Below, piece by piece: positions 24,853 through 33,420 of a DNA stretch of 64,000 bases. Numbering within the stretch: position 1 is the stretch's first letter; every line of letters starts with the position of its first letter. This DNA is from Rhizohabitans arisaemae. Its GTDB lineage: Bacteria; Actinomycetota; Actinomycetes; Streptosporangiales; Streptosporangiaceae. Position numbers and translations under genes: made by a program. Location: NCBI RefSeq assembly GCF_025996515.1, contig NZ_BLRH01000035.1:1-64000 (forward strand), in the 5' to 3' direction. Below the pieces are notes generated by a model, which was not told where the DNA came from, did not search any database, and saw only the letters and a list, made by a program, of their open reading frames with translations.

Positions 24853-26163
24853 TTAGGCCGCGGTCTTCAGTGACTTGCCGGTGATGTAGAAGTTCATGTC
24901 CATGAAGTCGAACGTGATGGCGTAAGGCTTGAAGAAGGCATGGGTGAAGTTGGCGATGGTCTCAAACCTGAATCGATCGTCCATCAGCAGCGGGCCCGCG
25001 ATGGAGTAGAGGTCCCGGGCGACCGCATTCCCGAGGCTCACCTTGTCCGGGACGCAGGGAAAGACAGGGATCTTGTTGAACCATGCCGGGCGGTCGTAGT
25101 CCACCCTGATGCCCGCCCGCTTGGCCGTCTCCGCGTTCGTGACGACGCCTATGTTGCCGGCGCCACCGGTGTCGAGGGAGACCATTTTCGGCCCGAGATT
25201 GTTGAGGCTGCCCCGTGTGCACGGGAAGTGACCGTGGGCCAGCCACAGCGGCAGTTTCTCGGCGCCGGCCTGTTTCGCCTCGGCCTGGAAATCACTCAGA
25301 TTCCTTCTGCTCTTCTGCCGCAGAACGAGTGCCCGCCCGGCGTAGTCCATCGTGGTGAGGAAGTGGTAGAAGATGGTGGTTCCGATGACGCCTGACGGTT
25401 GAGGATCGCCGAGTGCGGCAGGCATCTTGGCGTCGTGCCAGTGGACGGGGAGATTGCGCAATTCGATGTCGCCCATCCGGAACGAGTCAAGAACGCCGAA
25501 GTACATGGTGAACACCTGGCCGCCGGCCCGCGCCATGCCGGTGGACACATGCTCAAGACCGGCCTCCCGGGCAGTCTCCATCGAGAGGCTCAGCGTTCCC
25601 CCGGTGTCGAGGAGGAACTTCCTCGGATTGTTCCCGCTCACCGACGCTTCGACGAGGGGCAGGGGATCCAGGCCCTGGAACGGAATCCGCGTGCTTTGCG
25701 CCCCGTGCACCTGGTACGGCGTGCCGCGCACGCTGGCGAGCTGCGTGGCGTAGCCCTTGTTGCCTGCCCTTTCGAGGAAGGGCACGGCGCGGTCGAGCTT
25801 GTCCTGTCGGACGAGAGTATCCGCCAGTTGCGTGAGAGAGAACTTGTCATCCGGTGCCAGCTCGGTGGCTTTGGTCAGATATGTTTCGGCGTCCTGGAAT
25901 CTGTTGGAGAGAAGGGCGATGTACCCGACCTGGGCGGCCGCATGCGCGTTGTCCGGGTTCGCGTGCAGCAATTTCCGGTAGCCGCGCTCGGCCTCGGTGA
26001 ACCTGCCCTGCTTGAACAGCTGATCGGGGTCCCCAGTGGCGGCGAGCGCCGGGCTCAGGGTGGACCCCAGGAGGGGGAGAGCCGCCCCCGCGCCTGCGGC
26101 CAGGCCCGCTTGCCGCAGGAATGCGCGCCGGTCAGGGCTGTGAAGATCGTCGGAATGAGTCAT
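24853..26163 (-). CDS. Tat-exported retropepsin-like aspartic protease with TPR region
   Basis: A 436-residue secreted protein. The N-terminus has a twin-arginine signal (RRAFLRQAGLAAGAG, ending ALAA near 42). Residues about 45-140 are TPRs (FTEAERGYRKLLHANPDNAH, FQDAETYLTKATELAPDDKF). The rest has two aspartyl-protease lobes: FLLDTGGTLSLS and, later, VSLDTGGAGNIGV, each with the D-T-G catalytic motif. A single-chain protein with two DTG motifs is expected to self-pair its active site. The start at 26163 has AGGAAA upstream; the earlier in-frame Met lies before the ribosome site. Substrate unknown. Confidence 0.82.
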   Translation of the reverse strand: MTHSDDLHSPDRRAFLRQAGLAAGAGAALPLLGSTLSPALAATGDPDQLFKQGRFTEAERGYRKLLHANPDNAHAAAQVGYIALLSNRFQDAETYLTKATELAPDDKFSLTQLADTLVRQDKLDRAVPFLERAGNKGYATQLASVRGTPYQVHGAQSTRIPFQGLDPLPLVEASVSGNNPRKFLLDTGGTLSLSMETAREAGLEHVSTGMARAGGQVFTMYFGVLDSFRMGDIELRNLPVHWHDAKMPAALGDPQPSGVIGTTIFYHFLTTMDYAGRALVLRQKSRRNLSDFQAEAKQAGAEKLPLWLAHGHFPCTRGSLNNLGPKMVSLDTGGAGNIGVVTNAETAKRAGIRVDYDRPAWFNKIPVFPCVPDKVSLGNAVARDLYSIAGPLLMDDRFRFETIANFTHAFFKPYAITFDFMDMNFYITGKSLKTAA

Positions 26164-26378
26164 TCTTCGTTTCCTCATGTCGTGGCTGAACGCACCGCCG
26201 AGTTGATCGGAGCGCACGGCTATTCGACTCGGGGACACGTTACATACGGATAAGTCGGCTCCCCTCTCCCACGGCCGAAACGCCTCAACCGCTATAGCCG
26301 CCTATCGGCGCAGCTCGCTCTGCCACGCGACGCTCGCGTCGGCCGAGGAATGTCGGTGGGCCTGCTTAGGCTGCCGGA

Positions 26379-26516
26379 GTGGGCGAGATCGTGTATCTGA
26401 TCGGCGACGCGACGACTCCGGTGGGGGAGCCGCCGAAGGTGATCTGTCACGTGGCCAACGACATCGGTCGCTGGGGCGCTGATCGTCGGCGAGGGTACGG
26501 TAGGCGATCTTACTGA
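26379..26516 (+). pseudogene. N-terminal stub of a macro-domain protein
   Basis: A 45-codon GTG frame: GEIVYLIGDATTPVGEPPKV then ICHVANDIGRWGA. This matches the first strands of macro (ADP-ribose-binding) proteins of the type starting with a GDAT.P.GEGP.IIAHVCNDIG.WG pattern. It then turns into Arg/Gly-rich sequence and stops, so about two thirds of the domain is missing. Confidence 0.65.
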
Positions 26517-26567
26517 GATGAGATCAGCTGAATTTTCCTCATGAGGTGGGTTTGTGGTGGTGCTGGC

Positions 26568-29500
26568 ATGCTGAGCGGGCTCGACGAGGTGCGCTGGGAG
26601 CAGACCAAGCACAACCATGGCACCGGGGAGAACCTCCCGGATCTGCTTCGTGCGATGACGAAGCCGGGATCGGGTGCCGCTCGTGTTCAACTGCAGGACG
26701 AACTGTTTCATCAGGGCGGCTGGATCTGCTCGGCCGCGGTCGCCGCCGTACCCTTCCTGGTCGAGCTGGCCTCGTCACCCGGGATCGAGGGACGGGACGA
26801 GATCGTCGAACTGCTCGCGGATCTGGCTGGAGAAGCGCGCCGCCTCAAGGGGGAGAGGGTGCCGACGACCTGGCCTGAGGTGTGGGCGGCGGCCGTACCC
26901 CGACTGCTTGATCTGATCGACGACGCCGAGATCGGGCGGATCGCGGTGTATGCGCTGGCGGCCGGCGGCGCCCAGGTGCATCCCCGGCTGATGGCCGCGT
27001 TTCCCGGTGAATCCGATCCTGCCGCGCGGCTGGGGTTGGTGCTGGCGGTCGGTGAGCTCGCCGTCGAAGCCGCCGATGACGCACGCTCCTGGCTGCGGGA
27101 TCTGCAGCGGCATGCCGACGCGCAGGTACGGCTGGCCGCCACGATCGCCCTGGGCCGGGTCGCCGAGGATCTCGATCTCGTGCTGGCTTCGCTGTCCGAG
27201 GGGGATCTGGCGGACTGGCGGAAGAGCCCCTGGGTCTTCGGTAGCCCCGACACCGTGGTGCTCATGGTCGACCGTGCGTTGAACGGGAACCTACCGGTTC
27301 GTATCCGGCTCGCTGTGGAGATGTTCGGCCACGAGGACCCCCTGTGCCGACAGGCGGCGATGCGGATCTGCACCGACCTGATGAGCGTTTCCCGTGGCGC
27401 GACCGTTGAACTTCTGCCGTTGGTGACCCGTTTTCTGGACAGCCCGGATGAGAAGCTCCGGGAGTACGCGACGCATCTCGTGGTCGCCTCCGGCCAGGCG
27501 AGGGCGCACGCCGATCGGCTCGCCTCGGCGATGGCCGATGAGGGACGGGTCGGCAGGATCGCGCTGTGGGGTCTGGCCTGGTCGGGGGACGAACGGGCGA
27601 TTCCCGGCCTGATCGACTGCCTCTCGGAAAAGCAGCTAGGTTTCTCCCTTTTCAAGCATCACTATGGGAAATCCAGCTACATGTCCGATCCTCCGGGAGG
27701 ACCGGAACTCTTCGGGCGGCTGGCCGGATGGGCTGACCTGCTGCTCCCGGCCCTCCGCCGTGGGCTGAGCCAAGCCGAGGGGAACGACCTGAAGCGGGCT
27801 TTGGCGCAGGTGCTGGCCGCCTGGGGACCCGCTGCGGCGCCCGCCGTACCCGAACTGATCGAGTTGCTTGACGGCGAAGCCCGTACCTGGGCGGTGGAGG
27901 CCCTCGGCGCCATCGGCCCGGCGGCGGCCCCCGCCGCACCCAAGCTTCGTGCCTTGCTTCTGTCGGCGGCGGACGACGGATTCCGGATCGACCTCGCCTG
28001 GGCACTGTGGCGGACAGTGGGCGAGGCAGGCCCGCTACTGGAGGTCACGAGGTCCCTGCTGGAGTCCACCGGTGAGTCGTGGGACTCCCGGGCGAAAGTG
28101 CCTCAAGTCTGCCGGCGGCTGGCGGACCTGGGTCCCGCCGCAGCGTGTCACGCGGCCTTGCTGCGCAAATTCCTGGACGGTCCTCCGACCTGGAGCCAAG
28201 TCGAGGCCGCATATGCGCTCTGGCGGTTGACCGGTGACTCCTTTCCGGTCCTCGTCGACGCCATCCGACCGCTTGCGACGGAGAGCGCCAAGCCCGTCAT
28301 GCGCGCCGCAGCCCGCCACCTTGCCGAGATCGGCTCCCTCAACGCGGACACGGTCACGCTCCTTCTGCGAGTGTGCGCCCGGGACGAGCGGCTCGGCTAC
28401 TTCGGCGGCTGGCGACCCTTCGATGAGGACGAGGAACTCCGTCGCCACCTCCGCCGAGCTCTGGCCGGCACGTACGATCAGATCAATGAGTCGATTCGGG
28501 ATGAGATCTCCAAAAGCGTACGGCTCGGGGTGGCGCTGGCCCGGGAGGACTACCGGCAACTGGTCGTCGACGTGCTGGAAAGCTGGAGCCAGGAGCTCGA
28601 TGACTCCGCCGAGCTCCACCGATACGCCGTAAAGGTTGTGCAGCGGGAACTCGCGCGCCACCTAGTGGAACAGATGGACTGGCCGGAGGTGACCGACTGC
28701 GATCGGCTCAGCCTGGCGTTGATCGAGCTCGCCATGGCGGGCATCGTCTCCCGTGAGATCTTCACATGCTGTTCGATCTGCGGGTACTCCGAGATCCGTG
28801 TACTCGTCGAGGAGCTTTCCGGAGCGCGGGGCTTCGTCTTCTACCACCGGAAGGACGCCGAACGGGCGGTGGAGACCGGGATCGTCTCGCTGAAGTACGG
28901 CGCCATGGATGGGAAGGACATCGTGCGCATTGGAGCGGAAATCGCTGAAGTACTCCGCCGCCGCGGCTTGGACGTGCGCTGGCGTGGTGATGCGGCCGAC
29001 TTCATCAAGGTCGACCTGACCTGGCGGCGGCGCCGCTTCGGGAGACACGCGGTACACCCCGGGACCGTCGCTTCAGAGGCCGTGGCCGGGCCGTGGTTGA
29101 GGGCGGTCTTTTACGACCGGACACGGGAAGCCGACGGTGATTCGCTGCGTATGCGGGCCGAGGACTGCCGCGATCGGCACCGCTTTTGGAGACACGCGGT
29201 ACTCCCCGGGATCGTTGGTTCAGAGGCCGAGGTCGGGCCGTGGTTGAGGGCGGTCTTTTACGACCGGAGGTGGGAAGCCGACGGTGATTCGCTGCGTATG
29301 CGGGCCGAGGACTGCCGCGATCAATTGCTCCGGCTGACACCCCGTGTCGGCAACTTCGCCGTTTTCGAAACCTCGGGCGACACTGTCCTTCAGTTCCGCT
29401 GGGAGGAAGGGTTGCGGCTCTGGGCGGAAACCCCGGACGTCACCGAGCGCTGCTCCTATGGTCGTCACGTCGACATCGACGAGGCCAGATCCTTGATCAC

Positions 29501-29573
29501 GACCCTGGGCCACGAGGGCCGAGTCGGCCTTGCCGACCTCGGACCCCTGGAAACCGTGACCTGGGAGGGATGA
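26568..29573 (+). CDS. Very large HEAT-repeat protein with C-terminal DUF6891-like domain
   Basis: A 1001-residue soluble protein. Residues about 30-690 are HEAT-like repeats (for example RLGLVLAVGELAVEAADDAR, GPAAAPAAPKLRALLLSAAD). Around 740-830 lies a DUF6891-like part: CCSICGYSEI, ARGFVFYHRKDAERAVETG, VSLKYGAMDGKDIVRIGAEI. The last 170 residues contain a 49-residue tandem duplication. HEAT scaffolds bind proteins or nucleic acids; no catalytic motif is evident. ATG at 26568 is preferred over 26541 because MLSGLDEVRWEQTKHNHGT is the more coding-like opening; no strong ribosome site supports either. Function unknown. Confidence 0.8.
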   Translation: MLSGLDEVRWEQTKHNHGTGENLPDLLRAMTKPGSGAARVQLQDELFHQGGWICSAAVAAVPFLVELASSPGIEGRDEIVELLADLAGEARRLKGERVPTTWPEVWAAAVPRLLDLIDDAEIGRIAVYALAAGGAQVHPRLMAAFPGESDPAARLGLVLAVGELAVEAADDARSWLRDLQRHADAQVRLAATIALGRVAEDLDLVLASLSEGDLADWRKSPWVFGSPDTVVLMVDRALNGNLPVRIRLAVEMFGHEDPLCRQAAMRICTDLMSVSRGATVELLPLVTRFLDSPDEKLREYATHLVVASGQARAHADRLASAMADEGRVGRIALWGLAWSGDERAIPGLIDCLSEKQLGFSLFKHHYGKSSYMSDPPGGPELFGRLAGWADLLLPALRRGLSQAEGNDLKRALAQVLAAWGPAAAPAVPELIELLDGEARTWAVEALGAIGPAAAPAAPKLRALLLSAADDGFRIDLAWALWRTVGEAGPLLEVTRSLLESTGESWDSRAKVPQVCRRLADLGPAAACHAALLRKFLDGPPTWSQVEAAYALWRLTGDSFPVLVDAIRPLATESAKPVMRAAARHLAEIGSLNADTVTLLLRVCARDERLGYFGGWRPFDEDEELRRHLRRALAGTYDQINESIRDEISKSVRLGVALAREDYRQLVVDVLESWSQELDDSAELHRYAVKVVQRELARHLVEQMDWPEVTDCDRLSLALIELAMAGIVSREIFTCCSICGYSEIRVLVEELSGARGFVFYHRKDAERAVETGIVSLKYGAMDGKDIVRIGAEIAEVLRRRGLDVRWRGDAADFIKVDLTWRRRRFGRHAVHPGTVASEAVAGPWLRAVFYDRTREADGDSLRMRAEDCRDRHRFWRHAVLPGIVGSEAEVGPWLRAVFYDRRWEADGDSLRMRAEDCRDQLLRLTPRVGNFAVFETSGDTVLQFRWEEGLRLWAETPDVTERCSYGRHVDIDEARSLITTLGHEGRVGLADLGPLETVTWEG
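29033..29322 (+). repeat. In-frame tandem duplication, 147-bp period
   Basis: The block at 29033-29179 recurs at 29180-29322 with exactly 147 bp (49 codon) spacing and near-identical sequence: GPWLRAVFYDR and EADGDSLRMRAEDCRD occur in both copies. Differences cluster in the first third, consistent with a fairly recent duplication. Confidence 0.9.
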
Positions 29574-29673
29574 CCCCGGCGTAGACCCAGGTCGAGGACG
29601 GCCATGGTCGTCGCCGACACCAGAACGACGGACGACTGCAATTGCGGTGAGGTGCGTCAGGATCGGCTGACCT

Positions 29674-32484
29674 TCAGGATGCCGGGTGAGTGTTCGCCGC
29701 CGAAGCCGGTTGGTCGTCCGCTGGGGTGAGGAGGCGGAGTTTGCCGTCGGCGGTGGAGACCAGGACCTCGATGAGGCCGTCGCCGTCGAGGTCGGCGAGG
29801 ACGGGGTTGGTGACGGCTGCGGGCAGCCGGTGTTCCCAGACGATCTCACCGTCCCGCAGGCAGAGGAGACGGCCGGTTCGCGTGCCGACGAGGAATTCGT
29901 CGCGGCCGTCGCCGTCGAGATCGCCGGCTGCGACGGCGCGCTGCGGGATCGTGGGGCCGGTGTCCAGTTCCCAGCGGACCGTTCCGGTGGCCGCGTCATA
30001 GGCGGTGAAGACACCGTCGCGGGAGACTGCGCCGAGCAGCCACGAACCGGCTTCGGGTGCGCGGGCGAGGGCGGATCTGCCGGGGAAGTAACACCAGAGC
30101 TCGGTGCCGACCCGCCAGATCGTGTGGCCGTCGAGGTCGATGAGCTCGATGCCGTGGATTCCGTCTGCCCTGAGCAGGGCCGTGGTCCCGCCGTCGGCTG
30201 CCGGGACGGCGACCGGTGTGGTGTACGCGGCCGTCCAGTCGTTCTCCGCCACGACTTTCCCGTCCTCCCGGTAGAGGCGGATCCGGCCGTGGTCGTCGGC
30301 GGCCACGAGCCAGTCGTCCCCGCCAAGCGGTACGACTCCGGGCTGGGACGGGTGCCCGCCGTGCCGGGAGTCGCCCCAGAGCGGCTTGCCGTCGGAGTCG
30401 TGTGCCGCGAGCGCTGCGGTGTGCACACCGGTGTGCATGTTGGTGAGCAGGCGAAACTCTTCGCCGTAGGGGATGAGCGCGAGTGCCGGGGGTGCGGGCG
30501 TTCCGATGACGGTTGCCGTGCCGCCCAGGGAGCCGGGCTCGCGATACACGGTCACCCCCGGCTGGTCGCGGTCCATGGTGGAAACCACAAGCCGCCGGAT
30601 TCCCGCCACGTCCCGGTGCAGGGCGGGCATGGTTCCGCGAACCGACCACGAGGGCCGGCTTCGCCGGGAAGTCTCAACGATGGAGGGGCTTTTGGAGGAT
30701 TGAGTTCCGTGACTCGTCCGTTCCGCGTGGACTCTTTGGCCTGTCTCCACGATGGACGGGCTTCGGGACGGCGGAGCTTCGGAGTGGTTTGTCGAAGCCT
30801 CCTCCATCACGGACGAGCTGCGGGAAAGCGCTCCTGGCAGGTCGATACCAGGTGGAAGGCCCACAATCACTCCACCGGCGAGGTCGACGACGATCTCGGG
30901 GCCGTGTTCCCGATTCCAGACGAGGGGCTGGCAGAACCGGCCTGAGGTTCGCACGGGATCGCCGATCGGGCGCAGGTCGGGTCCGCATCGGCTGACCAGG
31001 CCGTCCGCCGTGGTGAGGATGAGCTCCCCGTCGTGCCAGTCGGCCCGGGTGTATTCCGGTCCGGCGAGTCTGTGCAGCGCCCGGCCGTTCCACAGGTGGA
31101 CGCCGTCGTCGCGCCGGACGAGGAGCCCCGGGGAACCCGCGGAGTCGCGTACCTCGACGGCGCTGCGCCGCTCGGCGTGGAAGTTCACGTGCTCGGGGAG
31201 CGGGGAGTCGCCGGAGAGCAGCAGTGCGGCGTCGTCGAGGGTGGCGAGCGTCTCCAGGGTGGTGCCGTCCACGATCTCCAGCACGCTCCGGCTCGCGGTC
31301 CGCCGGGCGGGCTCGCGGCTGACCACGAGCTCGGGCCGGCCGTCGCCGTTCAGGTCGTGACAGCCCCAGAAGTATCGTCCCGGCAGCGCGGCGCGGGCCC
31401 CGGAGACCAGGTCGCCGGACGCCGGGCCGGTGGAAAGGTCGAGCACCAGGGTGTGCCATTGCTCGTCCTGCCAGAGTCCGACGACGAGTTCAGGGCGCCC
31501 GGTGCCCTGCAGATCGGCGATCGAGGTGATCTGCGGTCGCAGTTCGCGGTGGTCCAGGGGCCAGTCCTTCTCCACGAAGTGCCCCCAGGCGCGCCGGAGC
31601 TCCCCGCCCGAGTGCGCGGTCACCGAGACGAACTCCTCGACCTGGCAGCTGACGAGGACCGCCCCGAGCTGTGACCCCTCGTCCAGGGCGACCGCCTGCA
31701 GAAGCCCGTACGGCCGGGCGCACGGGTAGTCGCCGGGGTCGGGCCGGTAGCGCGCGGTTCGCCGTACCGCACCCGTGTCGGTGTCCACGATCGCTTGGTA
31801 GAGGTGCCCGTCGTCACGCCCGAGCACCAGGGCCTCGGTGTCGTCGCGGGGGTACCCGGTGCCGCATCGGCTGGACAGCAGGATCTCCGGTTGGCCGCCC
31901 CCGGTCAGGTCGGCGACGACCAGGGTGGGCCCGAAGCCGGAGTCGTAGGCGTCGCCGTAGTCCACGTCCCACAGGACACCCGGCCGGTCGGGGTCGGAGA
32001 ACTCGACGCATCGGCCGCGGGTCGAATAGGTCGGGAAGCAGACCCAGCGCAGGGCCCCGGGGTTCCCGAACACCTTGGAGCCGCCGGGTCCGGTGAGGTT
32101 GGCCTGGGCTTCGGTGCGCCACGTCCAGCTGATCGTCCCGGTGTCCAGGTCGAGCAGGGCGACCGTGCGCTCATCCGTGGTGACCAGGGCCTGCCAGGAG
32201 CCGGGGGTCCCGAACCGTCCGGCGTGGAGCACGCGGGTGACCCCGAGCGTGTCGGCGCGCCAGATCGGTGTGCCGTCCCATCGGGTCGTGGCGAGGGTGC
32301 CGCCTGCCTGGACCAGCAGGGCGTCGTCACCCCTGATCCGGACAGTGCGAGCGAACAGGACGTCTCCGCCGGTGTCGAGCGACCAGGTTTCCACGGGAGC
32401 ACCGCGGTAGCCACCGGGCAGGTCCGCGCGGGCGAGGTTACGGCCGTCGCCGCGAGGAGCCCACCATTCGCCGCAGCGTGACAT
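29674..32484 (-). CDS. FG-GAP/VCBS beta-propeller-like protein
   Basis: A 936-residue protein rich in repeats of the type DLNGDGRPELVV, DLDGDGRDEFLVG and DLDGDGLIEVLVS, the Ca-binding FG-GAP signature, plus PQQ-like strands (LDTGTISWTWRTEAQANLTG). It probably forms one or two beta-propellers. There is no signal peptide or membrane helix, unusual for this repeat type. A Ser-rich insert with the repeated unit SPSIVET lies near 30660-30835. The start at 32484 follows GGAGGTG. It ends 30 bp after the GntR gene, so it may be co-transcribed with it. Confidence 0.78.
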   Translation of the reverse strand: MSRCGEWWAPRGDGRNLARADLPGGYRGAPVETWSLDTGGDVLFARTVRIRGDDALLVQAGGTLATTRWDGTPIWRADTLGVTRVLHAGRFGTPGSWQALVTTDERTVALLDLDTGTISWTWRTEAQANLTGPGGSKVFGNPGALRWVCFPTYSTRGRCVEFSDPDRPGVLWDVDYGDAYDSGFGPTLVVADLTGGGQPEILLSSRCGTGYPRDDTEALVLGRDDGHLYQAIVDTDTGAVRRTARYRPDPGDYPCARPYGLLQAVALDEGSQLGAVLVSCQVEEFVSVTAHSGGELRRAWGHFVEKDWPLDHRELRPQITSIADLQGTGRPELVVGLWQDEQWHTLVLDLSTGPASGDLVSGARAALPGRYFWGCHDLNGDGRPELVVSREPARRTASRSVLEIVDGTTLETLATLDDAALLLSGDSPLPEHVNFHAERRSAVEVRDSAGSPGLLVRRDDGVHLWNGRALHRLAGPEYTRADWHDGELILTTADGLVSRCGPDLRPIGDPVRTSGRFCQPLVWNREHGPEIVVDLAGGVIVGLPPGIDLPGALSRSSSVMEEASTNHSEAPPSRSPSIVETGQRVHAERTSHGTQSSKSPSIVETSRRSRPSWSVRGTMPALHRDVAGIRRLVVSTMDRDQPGVTVYREPGSLGGTATVIGTPAPPALALIPYGEEFRLLTNMHTGVHTAALAAHDSDGKPLWGDSRHGGHPSQPGVVPLGGDDWLVAADDHGRIRLYREDGKVVAENDWTAAYTTPVAVPAADGGTTALLRADGIHGIELIDLDGHTIWRVGTELWCYFPGRSALARAPEAGSWLLGAVSRDGVFTAYDAATGTVRWELDTGPTIPQRAVAAGDLDGDGRDEFLVGTRTGRLLCLRDGEIVWEHRLPAAVTNPVLADLDGDGLIEVLVSTADGKLRLLTPADDQPASAANTHPAS

Positions 32485-32513
32485 CGGCACCTCCATCTGT
32501 CCTATGACAGAGG

Positions 32514-33266
32514 TTACTTCTCCGCCGTCGCGCTGTCCAGGTCGCGGAAGTGTTGCCGGGCGCGTTCCAGGATGGCCCGCATGCACTGCTCGGCGAGCTG
32601 GGTGTCACGCGCCTCCAGAGCCAGTAACAGTGCCTGGTGCTGGGTGTTCGTCTCGGCGTGGGTGAGCCCGGCGGCCTCGGTGAGCTCACCGCCGCGGTGC
32701 CGCTCGGCGGTGAGCGCCTCGGCCAGCGCGTCCAGGATCGACTGGAAGAAACGGTTCCGCGAAGCATGGGCGATCTTGTCGTGGAAGGCCATGTCCAGCT
32801 CGACCCGGCGGGTCAGGTCGTCCTCGGCCTCGCTGAGCTGGGCCATGATGATGCGGAGTTCGGCGATCTCCTCCACCGTGGACCGAGTGGCGGCGAGCCC
32901 GGCGGCCTTGGTCTCGATGGCGAGCCGGAGTTCGAGAAGTTCGTCGATGGCGTCCTGGTCCACATCCACGGCGAGCCGGAAGTAGTCCTCCACGGCGACG
33001 GGGCGCAGGCTGCTGACCGTCGCGCGTTTGCCCTGGTGGGTCGCGACGACGCCCTGGTTGGCGAGGGTGCGGAGGGCGTCGCGGACCACTCGCTGGCTCA
33101 CGCCGTACCGCGCGGCCAGGTCGGACTCGGAGGGCAGGGGATCGCCGTCGCCGAGGCCCTCGGTTTTGATCAGCTCCCTGAGCTGGTCGGCGATCTGTTT
33201 CCCGAGCGGTACCCGGGTGTGCCGCCACTGCCCTTCCGGTCCTGATGTCCCGGTCACACCGGTCAC
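32514..33266 (-). CDS. GntR-family regulator, FadR/FCD subfamily
   Basis: A 250-residue regulator: winged HTH (residues 20-90; LPSESDLAARYGVSQRVVRD, ALRTLANQGVVATHQGKRA) and a helical FCD ligand domain (ELLELRLAIETKAAGLAATR, LDMAFHDKIAHASRNRFFQS, with His positions typical of metal- and acid-binding FCD domains). It starts at GTG 33266, or at GTG 33257 which has better AAAGGGG spacing. It is divergent from the catabolic operon and is its probable regulator, responding to an acid intermediate. Confidence 0.93.
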   Translation of the reverse strand: MTGVTGTSGPEGQWRHTRVPLGKQIADQLRELIKTEGLGDGDPLPSESDLAARYGVSQRVVRDALRTLANQGVVATHQGKRATVSSLRPVAVEDYFRLAVDVDQDAIDELLELRLAIETKAAGLAATRSTVEEIAELRIIMAQLSEAEDDLTRRVELDMAFHDKIAHASRNRFFQSILDALAEALTAERHRGGELTEAAGLTHAETNTQHQALLLALEARDTQLAEQCMRAILERARQHFRDLDSATAEK

Positions 33267-33328
33267 CCCTTTGAAGTTGGTCGTTGCCGAGCCGGCCTGC
33301 GGCCAGGACGCCTGGACGACAGCTTAGC

Positions 33329-33342
33329 GGTTTTCGAAAACC
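33329..33342. promoter_or_regulatory. Perfect palindrome in the GntR/catabolic divergent promoter
   Basis: GGTTTTCGAAAACC is a 14-bp perfect palindrome, 62 bp upstream of the GntR start and 78 bp upstream of the enolase-family start. Likely operator or autoregulatory site. Confidence 0.45.
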
Positions 33343-33361
33343 ACACAGGACACAGGAGATA

Positions 33362-33375
33362 TGACCTAGGGCCTA
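33362..33375 (+). promoter_or_regulatory. Candidate operator shared with the promoter at 37185-37198
   Basis: TGACCTAGGGCCTA here and TGACTTAGGACATA (reverse strand of 37185-37198) agree at 11 of 14 positions. Both are followed within 3-6 bases by GTTACATT. Here the motif lies in the spacer of a plausible promoter (ATGACC at 33361, 17-bp spacer, TACATT at 33384). Confidence 0.45.
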
Positions 33376-33420
33376 ACCTGGGTTACATTGTCCGGCAATG
33401 AGTTGACATGTGGAGGTGTC

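Noticed and set aside
26541-26567. Earlier ATG for the HEAT protein
   Set aside because: The nine extra residues (MRWVCGGAG) are not coding-like; the ATG at 26568 is preferred, though neither has a strong ribosome site.
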